Assembly (NCBI GenBank): GCA_027603945.1
Contig: JADIIU010000006.1
Span: 62,001 to 126,000 of the forward strand
DNA: 64,000 nt
Reading direction: 5' to 3'
DNA from: Terramyces sp. JEL0728
Lineage: Eukaryota > Chytridiomycota > Chytridiomycetes > Rhizophydiales > Terramycetaceae
Below are positions 45,829 through 57,177 of the stretch, one piece after another (position 1 is the stretch's first letter; every line of letters starts with the position of its first letter). Both the position numbers and the translations under genes were made by a program. The notes below the pieces were generated by a model, which saw only the letters and a program-made list of their open reading frames with translations, had not been told where the DNA came from and did not search any database.

Positions 45829-48800
45829 TTATATTGCTTTCACTTTTTCGTTTTCTTCCACCATATGTTCAATTACATCCCACGAACAGAGGACTTCGCC
45901 TTCTTCATTCACCAGTTTGTCAATCCTTCCTGGAACATCGTGCCTATCGATATACCTTCGTCTAGTTTCATCAAGGAGCCATTTGAATGTCTTTGGCGTG
46001 CCATTAGGACCATTGTAATAGGGAATTGTGAATTTAGAATTAGATTTCTTTGGTGTAGTGTATTCCACTTGAATCTTTCGTATTTTGCTTGGTTGAAAGT
46101 TTTTCACTGGCGTGTAGCTTAATCTGTGAGGCTCTGGAGTATTTGCTGTACGATTAATTACTGGGGTTTTCGGGATAGAACTCGGAGAAGTAAACGATCC
46201 GGACAAGTTGCGTTTTCGAGGTGGGGTTTGCTGGTTAGGCTGAAGGGAGTTGGATCGAAGAGGCAAATTGGATTGCAAATCTGGGCTGTAATTGTACTCA
46301 AAGGAATTTGGAATAGCTATTCTAGACTCGTTGCTAGTCTGCGAAGACTCTCTGCACACTGGCGCAGTCTCTTGAACAAGTTCCAATGTACTGAGAATTT
46401 CCCGGTTAAACGAAGCAGTTTCCACGGATTTGCAGCTATTGACCATAATGCTTGATTTCCGGGGTTTCTTTTCGTACGAATGGGGAATGGCAGGCTCTGA
46501 TTTGGGTGAGTCTGAGTTTCTATTTCTTTGTTTAGCTGACTTGGCCAGCGGCTCGTCAACACCATCATCAAAACCATGCGTTCTCACTGCCTTTTCTAGC
46601 TTATTGCTGTGATCAATACTATCTTTTTCTCTTGGTGTCCCAAGGACTGTGACAATTTCTAAATTATTTTAAAAATACCGTCGTTCACAATTGCTGGAGT
46701 ATATGATTCAATGACACTTTCAAAATCTTGGTTGAATTTTTCGTTCAATTCGTCCAGAGAAGTTTCACTGAATTAACAAGGATTACCTGGATCTCACTTT
46801 GATTTTGCCTGCAGTTTTTCCAGATCTTTCTTCAAGCGACGATGATGAATCTATTACCCGATTATGATATCGATTAGCTAATACGATGGAACTTGTGGAT
46901 TGAGTAGAATCTGGTGAGATTGTCCGGATTGGAATTCTTTTAGGGCTGGCAGGGGGAGTAGAATCCACAGAAATTGATCTTATTCTTCTTGCAGTTTTTG
47001 TTTCTGCTTTTGGTGGATTTATAGACGAGTCCTGCGACGAAAATTGAATCGGATCATCAACCTGCATTTCATTTGCAATATTATCGCTATATACCTGATC
47101 AAAACCTGCAATCTTTCTCTTTTTCATCGTTGATGGTTGGTTGTTCTGAGCTGGCGACGGGAGAACAGTTTTTTCAATTCTTTTTGTAGATTTAGTGCGA
47201 TAAATGTCGTCCTAGGATCAGAATGTGCATACCTCCAAGCTGTCCTGTATTTCAATATTATCGGTATATACTTCTGAATCTTGCGATTCATTTGTATCAG
47301 GCATTTTATTTCTAATCCTTTTCAATCTTAAATCATCGATATTCACCAAATCCTGTAAATTGTAGTACAGATGCAACTCCCGTAGTTTTAGACAAGCTGC
47401 TTCTTCGTCCACTAAATTATTGACCTCCTGACATAAAACCACAATCTTTTCCAGTTGGTTTTCGTAAGGCTGTCTGGAGTTCTACAATCAATCACAGAGA
47501 TACTCCAAATCCGGGATCAGACATCGCTTCATACAGCTGAAACCTAATTTCTATTTCTTCCTGTGCAGGTCCTCTAAAATATTTTAAACCTTCACTCAAG
47601 TATCGTTCTGATTCTGCATATTTGCCATCTAGCAACACACTTTTCCCTATAATTAACTAAAAGCACCCAAATTGATTAAAATTTTGCTGATTGTTTCAGG
47701 AGATGACTTTAGGTCCATGCAAATCTTCTTTTGATGCAAGAAATCCTGCGCGGCAGCTTTCCCCATTCCACAGTCTCTAATGTTACAATTTAGTCACAGT
47801 TTAAGTTTCCCCCGTTCCTCATAGTAACCTGCCTTGGCCCTGGCATTGCTTTTTTTATCAGTACGATCGATTCTAACCCCAAGTATTTTGATTTTATCCA
47901 AATTTTCCAGCATTCGATTTAAATTATCCATTTTTTCCTGTGTTAGCAAAAGATACTTTTGCTTCGGGAAGCAACTCTCTCGCATCATCCTCCTTTGCCA
48001 TACTTGTATAAGTTTTCAGCAAATCCTTTGCCTCCTGAAACAGAAATAGCTTTTCGTATCTTAGCACGTTTTCCCACATTGCTTTGGATTCATCAATACG
48101 GTCGTTCATTTCATGTCGTAGTTTTTGGTCATCTAAACCATACTTGAGTGCCTTTTCATACTCTCTCTTCAAATCATAGCAAAGCGCCAAATTGCAATTC
48201 GCAATCGCAGATTCCACCAATCTTCCTACATTAAAACCACGTACTCTTTTTCTTGTGCAATTCCAATGCCCGTGAAATCAGTTCAATACTTCTATCAATG
48301 TTATCCAGATATTTTTCAGTGATTCCCATGTTTATTAACAAGTCTCCTTTTATTCTTTCCTTTTCATCCGATGATATTTTCAATACCTTGAGCAAATTTC
48401 CTGCTCTGGCGAGTAACTGTTGCGCAAGTGTAAAATTTGATTTAACATTTGTATTTTCTCTTCTATTAATATGCGTTACCCTTTAACTATATAAGCCAAA
48501 GCCAATTCCATTGTTGCATCCATATGCTCGTCGTCTTGGCCCAGTTTTTGAGCCAATCCACTCCATTCATTTCCAAAGTTGATTGCTAATTCATAATCTC
48601 CCATGCTGAATTAAGATTGTGTTACTTTCTGGTAGCCATCACTAGGTTTTTCACTGCACTTGAATTAGTAAAATTTACAATAATTCATTGTCCAAGTCCT
48701 TTGCTTTCTTGGCATATTTAAGCAGCTCATTCGCATGCTGGACAGTTTTTGGCCAGACGTTAAATATCAAGTACCAGTCTTCAGTTCCAGAAAAGTTCTC

Positions 48801-48938
48801 CACCAAGGCTATTGTTGATTTCAGATATTCTTCGTTATCTCCATGTGCAAGGGCGAATTCCTTCTGCCTTAGTAGCTGCTTAATCTCTTTTTGGATTTTA
48901 GGAACAGTTCCTAAGCTGTAGGTCACCTTCCGAGTCAT
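45829..48938 (-). CDS. TONSL-like protein lacking ankyrin repeats
   Basis: Twelve exons with eleven introns of 19-22 nt encode 962 residues. Introns are at 48659-48678, 48606-48625, 48460-48479, 48226-48244, 47938-47956, 47777-47797, 47647-47666, 47482-47503, 47212-47232, 46768-46786 and 46659-46678. Residues 1 to about 530 form TPR repeats of the Tonsoku type, ending in ELHLYYNLQDLVNIDDLRLK. A basic, serine/proline-rich region follows. The C-terminus FKWLLDETRRRYIDRHDV resembles the ubiquitin-like segment of TONSL. Animal TONSL also has ankyrin and leucine-rich repeats; none is visible here. TONSL with MMS22L acts at stalled replication forks. Confidence 0.8.
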
Positions 48939-49138
48939 TCTTGATTCAAAGAAAAGATTCGGACATGGACTTTTTTTTATGCAAGACAAGAAAATGTCGA
49001 GAATTACTCTTGATTAATAGGGTACTGCTGCGGATACCGAATGTTGGAATTCGCATCACAATCGCTGTAATTCATCGCTAATAGATTTTATTGTTTGACA
49101 TTTAAAAGAATTTTACACACGTAATTTTTCCTGTTGAC

Positions 49139-50600
49139 ATGTTGGTATATTGTGTCCACAATGAAAAAGAGTTCCAAATCGAACTAAATAAACAGGCGTC
49201 AGTATCCGAAGTAGTGGAGCAGCTCAGATCCTATTTGCCTGAAAACTCGGGAGATGTTGTGAAATTATACACGCCAGATGGCAATCTCGTTCCTATCGGT
49301 CCAAATATTCCGACAAATCCCCAAACAAAGCGATACCAGCTAGTCGCAACTGCCAGTACTACCATCTAATCCAAGGTAAAATCCCCAAACTACAAAGTGA
49401 ATGCATTTTGTCAGATATCAAATATGTTACAAAAAAGTTTGAAGTAATCCATTCTAACTCAGCATTTTAACAAGTTTGCAGAGTCAAGATACAAAAAGCA
49501 ACATATCGTATTGACACCTGCAATTTCCAAAGTGGAAGCGTTGATCGCGAAGCTGGAGCCATTTGAGGAAGAAACGTCAGTGTCGTTTGCGCCTGAGGTC
49601 TATGAAAAATTGAAATCTGTCAATTTTGAATTGTGGAATTATGATGAAGATGCTCTGCAACACTTTTTGCTCTCCTTTTTCGTCGATATGAATTTTGTAT
49701 CGCATTTCAAAATGGATAGAGGGGTGCTATACCGATTTTTATGTACAGTTCGAAGGGCATACAACAAGAACCCATTCCATAACTTTAAACACTGTTTCTG
49801 TGTCACTCAAATGGTTTATGTCTTGCTCCATATGGGGAATTTAGATGTGCAATTCACCATGCTGGAAAAGCTTTCATTGCTGATTTCGGCAATCGGAGTA
49901 TATCTTTCTAATAGTAGCATGATTTGGATCACCCAGGATTAAATAATGCATATCAGACAAACGCGCTAACAGACTTGGCAGTAACGTACAATGACGTTTC
50001 GCCGCTAGAAAACCATCACTGTGGTAATTAGTCATTGATGCAGCAACTCTATTTGCTATTTTTAGACACGCCGATCTCAATATTCTGGGAACATTATCTC
50101 CACAAGATTACAAAGATGCTAGAAAAACAATAATAGGGTGCATTCTCGCAACTGACATGGGCAGACATGCAGAATGTATTGCAAAGTTGAAGGAAGTGGC
50201 TCCAAACTTCAAAATTGACGATCCAATCCAAAGAACACTGGTACTCTGCTTTTAATTCAAGCTTATCCAAACCATTCTCAAATGTGCCGATATCAGCAAC
50301 GAAGTCCGGCCGAGCAAAGTTTCTGAGCCTTGGGTAGATTGTTTGCTGGAAGAATTCTTTGCACAGTCAGATAAAGAAAAGGAGGAGCATCTGCCATTCG
50401 CGCCTTTCATGGATAGAGACAAAGTCACCAAGCCTAGTGCTCAAGGTAACGGTTTAATTTATTGCGTAGTCGGGTTTATTGGATTTGTGCTACTTCCACT
50501 ATTTGACGATACTAGCAAAATGGTTCCAGAATTGAGGCCGCTCATTGACAACATTCAAAGAGCAAAGGAATATTATATGAGTTCAACGAATAAAGCATAG
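49139..50600 (+). CDS. PDE9A: Cyclic nucleotide phosphodiesterase, PDE9 type
   Basis: Seven exons with introns of 20, 19, 20, 20, 21 and 24 nt (49356-49375, 49444-49462, 49898-49917, 50024-50043, 50241-50261, 50446-50469) encode 445 residues. The N-terminal 75 residues resemble the PDE9A N-terminus ([15 protein letters not shown]). The catalytic domain has [44 protein letters not shown] and [15 protein letters not shown], including the metal-binding HD residues. PDE9 is cGMP-selective in animals. Zoosporic fungi use cGMP in phototaxis, a possible role here (inference). Confidence 0.93.
50446..50469 (+). other. 24-nt in-frame intron without a stop codon
   Basis: Length is a multiple of three and the frame reads through as GNGLIYCV. 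Retention would insert eight residues into the PDE9 catalytic domain instead of truncating it. Removal gives [11 protein letters not shown], which matches the family. Confidence 0.75.
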
Positions 50601-50647
50601 ATTTTGGTAAATTCGTTTTTCTTTCGACGCGCTCTATTAGAATATCA

Positions 50648-52976
50648 ATGCTCGCCCAAGAGAGGATGCCTTCAAATATGGAAAGCACTCACGCTTATTT
50701 AAACATGATGCCAAAATTAGAGTCTTTCAATTCTGATTTGGATTCAAATAGTTCTGCTCGAATATCTCAATCCAGCTTTGCTGAATATGCAGGGAGCTTT
50801 GTTAGTACAATAGGATCATGGGACGAAACTGAGCAAGTACTTTTTCAGTTTATATACTAGGATTACGATGTTAAAGCAACTCGCGAAGTGACAGAAATGG
50901 TGGAGCAGCTGGATAATCTATTATACAGAGATAAAGATAGCGCGATTGACGCTGGCGAAATACTGGATGAATGCCAACAATGGACACTATTATTTCCACA
51001 TATTAGGTTGTTATTATATAACTGCTAGAATATGCGGAGTCCAAATGATCCCCACAAAAGATTCCGGATTCGAAATAAAGTCTGTGCAGGATGCTCGAGC
51101 CTCATCGCCTTACTTTTTCCTTCCTCTCCATCCAGCAAGCTCTAATTTACCAATGCAAATCCAGGGACACCACTTGGACTCTGCATTTGTCCACACTGCT
51201 GACGATATGGACGCAAAAGAAAACAATAAAGGCAATCCAAATGCTTGGAATTTATCTTCTACGATAGATTGGTCAGACTCTGTAATCAGAGAATTTATTC
51301 CGCGAATAGAAGAATTCAACGTCGAAAGATGGTACTCAATCTTAACCTCAGGGGTGTATTCAAATTGCAGATTGAAGAGGACTTGCATGATAGAAGCTCT
51401 ACTCCTACTCCGGAGCATCCCCATCAGGAGCCAAAGTATGAAAATTCTTTTCGGTACAGCGTCAAGCTGATGAAGGAAGGAACTGGAGATATAATCGCCA
51501 TGAGGAAGACTTTGGAATCTCTCGCAGTATACCATAGCTCAAACGACCTTTTTGCAATTCAGTCAGACCAAATTGGAAAAGTAGACAACAATTCAATAAT
51601 TGTGTATACATGGAAATCGTCCGACTTTCCAAACAAACTGAATTTGCAACAAATAGCTTTTGATTCACAAAATTCTGCGTTTTCTTTTGATTTTAAACTT
51701 GGATTTCTAGATTTTATGAATCAGCTAAAAGGACTAAATGTTATCGAGTACCATTCGCCTTCGTTTCAAAAATTCATTTCCAAGAACCAAGTTGACATCA
51801 TGCATGAGATTGAAAGAAAACGGAGGAATTTAAACACGTTTGAAATTACAGATGGGATGGTTGATGAATTTTTTGCTTTTGACTCAAAGTAAATAATGAT
51901 AATACTAGGCTATTGGACCCAAAGCGACCGTATTCTGCAGAAAGTGGAAATATGGTGCTGGAGAGTATGAAAAAGGATTTGATTTATTCGATATTTGAAG
52001 ACCTCTGGTCAGAAGTGTATCCCAGGTTTCAATGCCTAATTGAAAAATTCGCAAATAGCAAGTGATTTTAACGATAGATATTGCCCGCAGTGTCACACAT
52101 ACTCCAGAAAATCCTTCTTTGCAGATCTTGAAGTTGGATCAATGTTCTGAGGATGAGGTTTCAGACGATGATTTACTAAGTGCGATTACCATCAGACCTG
52201 TTCCGTTGCAAAAGCGCGGATCTTCTTCTAGAGTACGTTCAGAAATACCAGGGTTTCAAAGTGCAAATCCAGGATTGGCAGTTTTGGAATCTAGACCTAC
52301 ATCTGCAAGACCGATACAAAGACCTACATCTGCTCGATCGAATTTAAGTAGACCAACATCTGCACGGCCGCAAGAGCCGTCGCCAATGAGAACACAAATG
52401 AATATTTCCAAAGGAGGCAATACTTGGAAGAGAGGATCAACGGGCCTTAGACTCATGCCTCTGCTCTCCTCCACACAAAATGGTATAAACGAAATGATCC
52501 ATGTGACAAGTCTGCCTCTAAATCAACAAAAAGCAACAGCAAACTGGATCCCACAGGCAAATCAACCCCAGCATCTGAGTAAAAAACTGCCGCCAATCAA
52601 AGGAATAATGTCAAATTTAGATGCATTTGACACTCCCAAAGTACGATTCGCTAATTTAGCCGCAAAAACATGTAAATTTTGATCCTACCTTGGAACCAAC
52701 TGAAGTTCAGAAAAGAGTACCTTCGCCCAGACCTTTTTCTGCAAGAAGACAAATTTCATCCCCATTTAGAACTAGGACTGTGCCATTGTCTCGTCCCCAA
52801 ACCGCAATCAGCGATAGAGTAAAGTTTTACTTAAATAGAATGCCTCTGGGATAGCCAAACTTTCCTATAAACGAGGTTCGTATATACAATCGGATGATAA
52901 GCCATTTAGCCCCGTTATGGGGGTGCGAATGACTTCAAACAGTCTCAAGTCTAGTACAGGACGTAGGGGAAGATAA
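50648..52976 (+). CDS. FAM149-family (DUF3719) protein
   Basis: Eight exons with introns of 24, 22, 20, 20, 20, 19 and 20 nt (50837-50860, 51007-51028, 51332-51351, 51889-51908, 52058-52077, 52641-52659, 52819-52838) encode 727 residues. The DUF3719-like core EILDECQQWTLLFPHIRICG is near residue 110. The second half is basic and disordered with repeated RPTSAR motifs (52293-52370). FAM149B1 is a ciliary gene mutated in human ciliopathy, so this fits the flagellar theme. The fifth intron appears to be GC-AG; a 29-nt GT-AG alternative (52061-52089) also keeps the frame. Confidence 0.68.
52058..52077 (+). other. Probable 20-nt GC-AG intron
   Basis: Reads gcaagtgattttaacgatag, with TTAAC then GATAG at the end like its neighbours. 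The nearest GT donor would give 16 nt and a premature stop, or 29 nt with a later AG. The 20-nt reading matches the size class. Confidence 0.6.
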
Positions 52977-52994
52977 TATATCATTTATTTACTT

Positions 52995-54236
52995 TTATCT
53001 CTCTCTAGTTTCGCTATCAACTTGAGACAACCGTCTTGCCAAAGTAGAGTATTCAACAGGCAATTCAAAACTTTTAGGCTATTGTCAGACAAATTATACT
53101 AGGGGCTGATTCAACGTTTCAGTTGATTCTAAACCTTCAGGATCTTCCACTTGTCTGCTTTTATCCAAAATAGTTGTTGGTTCATCGAAAAGAGTGTCTT
53201 TGCAATCTCCAGCAGATAAATTGGCCACAGTCATTTGCTTTTCGATTTTTTGAATGCAATCACGAACGCTTGCAAATTGAATTGGACCATTAGCATATTC
53301 AACTTTGTCGCTGATGCTAACTTTTCGCGAAGGGGATTTAGATAGAGTCCTAGTTGATGCATTTGTACTTTCTCTCTGACCAAGATATTCACTTACTCCA
53401 ATATTTACTGGTGGAGTGTATCCTTGAGTTGGGTATGAAGGAGGGGTGTAAAGGAACGATACATGATATAATTCTTCAAATAGTCTTTGCAATATCTGGA
53501 TTTCTTCCATAGGTTTATATTGAGAGCGTCTGCTGAGCAACAAATCTGCATCCGTGATGATATTAAGAAACATGTCCACTGCCAAAATAAACTTTTTGGC
53601 CGCAGCTTTGAAATCCTTCTTTCTTATATGATCCGGCTGGCGAGCGTTTACTGCCATTGGCTTATTCTTTAATTTTCCTTTCAAAGAATTTACTCCTGTC
53701 ATAAATTTCCTTGCCATAGTGGTAGTGATATGGTCCAGGTGATATTGGGTTTGTTTCGGTTCCGGATTGAAATGGTTACTTTTCTTTAGTATGTAAAACA
53801 TTTCGTTGAGGGAATCGATTATGATCAAAAATGCGTTCAGGAATCTGCCATTGGCGTTCACGTTCATATGGCCAATCCACACTGCTGCGAATAACACTGC
53901 GGTTTCTAAGGATCTGAGGGTCACTTGAAGTTCTTGGAAATACTCGGCACAATTCTCTTCAGTCAAGAAGGAGTTTCCCGACATTACAGCATTACTAAAC
54001 ATGTAAATGTCGGCCACACTATTTGACATTCGCTGACACTCTTCCAAGACCACTTCTCTGATACAGAGCCAGCCGAATGTTTGCAGCTCTCTTTTTTGTA
54101 CTGAAAAATTCAAGTTTGACGCTCGTTCTTGGAGTGTATCTCTAATCATTGCCAAATTGACATTGTTGCCAGTGAATTTGCCAGACACGATCCCAATGCT
54201 TTTTAGCGAGTGGTTACCTTTGGCCCATCTTGCCAA
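52995..54236 (-). CDS. Hypothetical helical protein, 406 aa
   Basis: Two exons with a 21-nt intron (53079-53099) encode 406 residues. Residues 1-290 are mainly helical with no membrane segment; the C-terminal third is serine/threonine-rich and probably disordered (STNASTRTLSKSPSRKVS). No family is recognised. The last exon adds 27 residues and brings the stop to within 18 bp of the convergent FAM149 stop, which fits the packing rule and supports the intron. Confidence 0.7.
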
Positions 54237-54349
54237 TGAATTTAATCATTTCGACAATGTACATTTTCTAATTTTGACGCGAGATTAATGCGAGGAAATA
54301 AAGTCGCAATTAGCAAGCAACCAATTCGAAAATGTGATTTCAAAACTTT

Positions 54350-54774
54350 TTATTGATTAGTCCACTGCCCTGGTAATGGGGTTTCCTGTAATGATTCCCA
54401 TGGCTGCGTTAAACCGCAATTACCTTATTTTCCTCCATAATTTTAATTAATTTCAACTCTTCCTGCGCTTGTTCGATCAATTCCTCCATCTACATTAAAA
54501 TCACGAACCTGTCCAAGTTGGAATTCATCTTCAATCTTTTTCAAATCTTCGGTTTTTTCAATGAATTCAATTCTCTTGTTGAATAATGCCAGAGTTCCTT
54601 GACGGTATACACTTGATTCTGGAAATCTTTGCAACGAGTGAGTGATTCTAGAGTAGAGTGAAAGTAATTCTGGTTTTGCAGAGTGGTGAACTGGCAATCC
54701 AACCAATCCTGTAGTCTGATCATTAATCAATTATTAACTGCTTTAGCTTGCAAAAGTCGTGAAAAAACTCTCAT
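54350..54774 (-). CDS. NDUFA5: NADH:ubiquinone oxidoreductase subunit NDUFA5
   Basis: Four exons with introns of 23 nt (54716-54738), 19 nt (54490-54508) and 20 nt (54404-54423) encode 120 residues (human 116). The restored start MRVFSRLLQAKATTGLVGLP and the end KPWESLQETPLPGQW match NDUFA5, a peripheral-arm subunit of complex I in the mitochondrial matrix. The 23-nt intron is among the longest simple introns here. The TAA stop is inside AATAAA (54349-54354 on the minus strand). Confidence 0.95.
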
Positions 54775-55047
54775 TTTTGTGATGATTTAAAAAAGTTTGC
54801 AAACTACTTTTTTAAAGTGCAAGGATTCCATTAGTTATGGATTATAAGGATTGGAATTGAGATATTATTGAGCGCATCCTAACTGGCAGAGAGCAATTTT
54901 ATATCCGCCTCACTAGAAATAAAATGCACCGGTAGATATAATCGCTAATGCATATATCCAAGTCTAGAATCGATATATGTCTTTGATTGGTGTGCCTGAT
55001 CCAGCCCCTTAAATTCCATGGATGTATTTTTTACCTATAAAAAACCA

Positions 55048-55838
55048 ATGCCCATTCTAATAGCAGTAGGAGGTAATCAGCCCTAATCGCAGGAGCTAGT
55101 TGCTCTGGTATCCAGCATTAATCCAGGAAAATCGACTTTAACCAATTGCTTATCATATTTATTTGAATCCGCGATAATACACCAGGACGAGTTTTACCGA
55201 CCAGACAGCGATATCCCTGAGTTGAAAGGACATGCGAATTGGGATTGTCCACAAGTATTTTATATTAACACAGGCAATTGACTTTAATGCGTTCCTCGTT
55301 TGTCTGCAGGATGTAAAGTCGGGAAGGCAGCACTTGGGTACATTTTAATAACATAGGTACATTTTAATAACACAGAAAACAAGGTGGGACCAAACAGACC
55401 AAAGATGACGCACACAGAGTTGCTGAATTCAAACCCCAAGATCAGAGAACTGCTACAGAGATTAAGGCCAGTTCATGAAAAGAATCCGTTTGTATTCATT
55501 GATGGATTCCTATTGTACACCGATAAAAGGTGCATGGGTACTTTTGATGTACAGATATTCTTGCACGCTCCATTCGAAACGTTGAACAAACGGAGAAACG
55601 AACGCACGGCTTACGTTACCACTCAAGGTACATTTATATTCATTAAGGCTCTTGGGTAGATCCTCCACAGTATTTCGAAAAAGTAGTGTGGCCAGAATAT
55701 CTTCAAAATAATCAGGAAATGTTGAGCCATGTGCAATCTCCTGACGAGAAAACCATCGTAATCAACTCACTGGATTTCGGGGTAGAGCAAGTCACAGTTG
55801 CTGCTTTGGAGCATCTGATCAAGATGTTCAAGGATTGA
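55048..55838 (+). CDS. NRK1: Nicotinamide riboside kinase
   Basis: Six exons encode 224 residues. Introns are at 55073-55092 (20), 55108-55126 (19), 55255-55273 (19), 55338-55375 (38) and 55628-55647 (20). The P-loop GGASCSGKST is split by two introns flanking a 15-nt exon. IIHQDEFYRPDSDIP, NWDCPQAIDF and FVFIDGFLLY match the NRK family. The enzyme phosphorylates nicotinamide riboside to NMN in NAD salvage. The 38-nt intron is a tandem duplicate of a 19-nt intron. Confidence 0.93.
55338..55375 (+). repeat. Tandem-duplicated 19-nt intron in NRK1
   Basis: Unit 1 (55338-55356) is gtacattttaataacatag; unit 2 (55357-55375) is gtacattttaataacacag. They differ at a single base and abut exactly, so each is a complete GT...TAATAAC...AG intron with no exon between. 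Both must be removed to keep the NRK frame (QHLENKVGPNRP). Confidence 0.9.
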
Positions 55839-55854
55839 AATAAATATATTGCTT

Positions 55855-57023
55855 TTATTTCCAGTCAAATGCATGGATATCTTGTAATACTGAAACAGAT
55901 CTGCGTTAATTAAGAGTACCTTATGGAGTCGTGAGGATATTCCTTCTTTACCAGGTTGGAAAGTACGCGACTAGGACCAACGACGATCCAATCAAAGACG
56001 AAATCGTCTTTGGCGTATTGTATACACCTATGCCAATTCACAGTTTGTATAATTTGTTTCTTGAGTAACTTGTTGATTTCTTCTGGGGTGACAAACTAAC
56101 GTAAGAAAAAAGTACTGGTTTAGCAGTAACATTGGAGATTACTTCAATTTTGGGCTCGTTGAATGAGATTGCATCTAGTGCCGGCCCCATAATTTCAGCT
56201 GCAGGTTCCATTAAACTGCAGTGGAATGGCGCTGAAACAGGCAAGGGTAGTGAACGGCCAGTGTATCCTTTGGAGTGGAATACTGAAGCTGCGTACTCCA
56301 CACCTTTTTCTGTTCCACTCAGTACAATCTCGATTAGTGAATAATTACTTGAGTTCTGGAATTAATGTTGGCAATTTCAGCAATTTCTCCTGGTAAAGAC
56401 CTTGTCAATCTTGGCATCAATTCTTCAATCGCCTCCAAGTAATCTCCGGTTACAATTAACGCTCTCATGGCGGTTGATTTGTTATTCACACTTTTCTGCA
56501 TTGCTTCTCCTCTCAGTCTAACTAATCTTATCGCATCAACCAAACTTTTTTAATGAAAACGAACCTTATTGCGCCGGTAGCTACTAACGCAGTGCTTTGT
56601 TAATCAGTTATTACTATTCGCCTAATGAATGCCCCATTGCATACGTACATTTCTTGATATCAAAACCAAAATCGTGTTCCAGTACTCGTAATAGTGCAAT
56701 CGAGTGGCACAGAATTGCTGCATTAGATCCTGTTCTACCTGGTTGAGCATTGATAGTTGATGTCAGCACATTTTGAGGTCCTTCAAACATGATATTTTTC
56801 AATCGCAGCCCAAGCGCTTCTTCACATTCGTCAATAACTTGTCTCGCAGATGCGTATTCTTTGTATATATCCGCTCCCATTCCGACATGCTTCATTAAGA
56901 ATTTTTACTTGAGCTCCTTGTCCTGGAAATAAAATCGCAACTTTTCTGGAGGAGCATGTGGGATAAGAAGTCGACTTTATTAGCAAATATTACTGTTAGT
57001 GTCCTTAATATTTTCCGGTTCAT
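55855..57023 (-). CDS. MCT1: Mitochondrial malonyl-CoA:ACP transacylase
   Basis: Eight exons with seven introns of 19-20 nt (56975-56993, 56890-56908, 56595-56614, 56545-56564, 56329-56348, 56096-56115, 55901-55919) encode 343 residues. A basic presequence precedes VAILFPGQGAQ. The nucleophile is in GHSLGEYTALVATGA, split by intron 3, and the catalytic histidine is in VSAPFHCSLM. The enzyme loads malonate onto acyl carrier protein in mitochondrial type II fatty-acid synthesis. The TAA is within AATAAA (55854-55859, minus). Confidence 0.93.
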
Positions 57024-57177
57024 TGTTATGGGGTGAAATCTACTAGCTTGTGAAATTTTTGGCAAGTGGGTTCATCACCTGACCTGAAGGCCCTCGACAG
57101 AACCACCGCGTTAAACAATGGATTCGCTAAACATAAAATTTATTGAACAAATAGTTTCATTCTGGATAGTTTCATAA

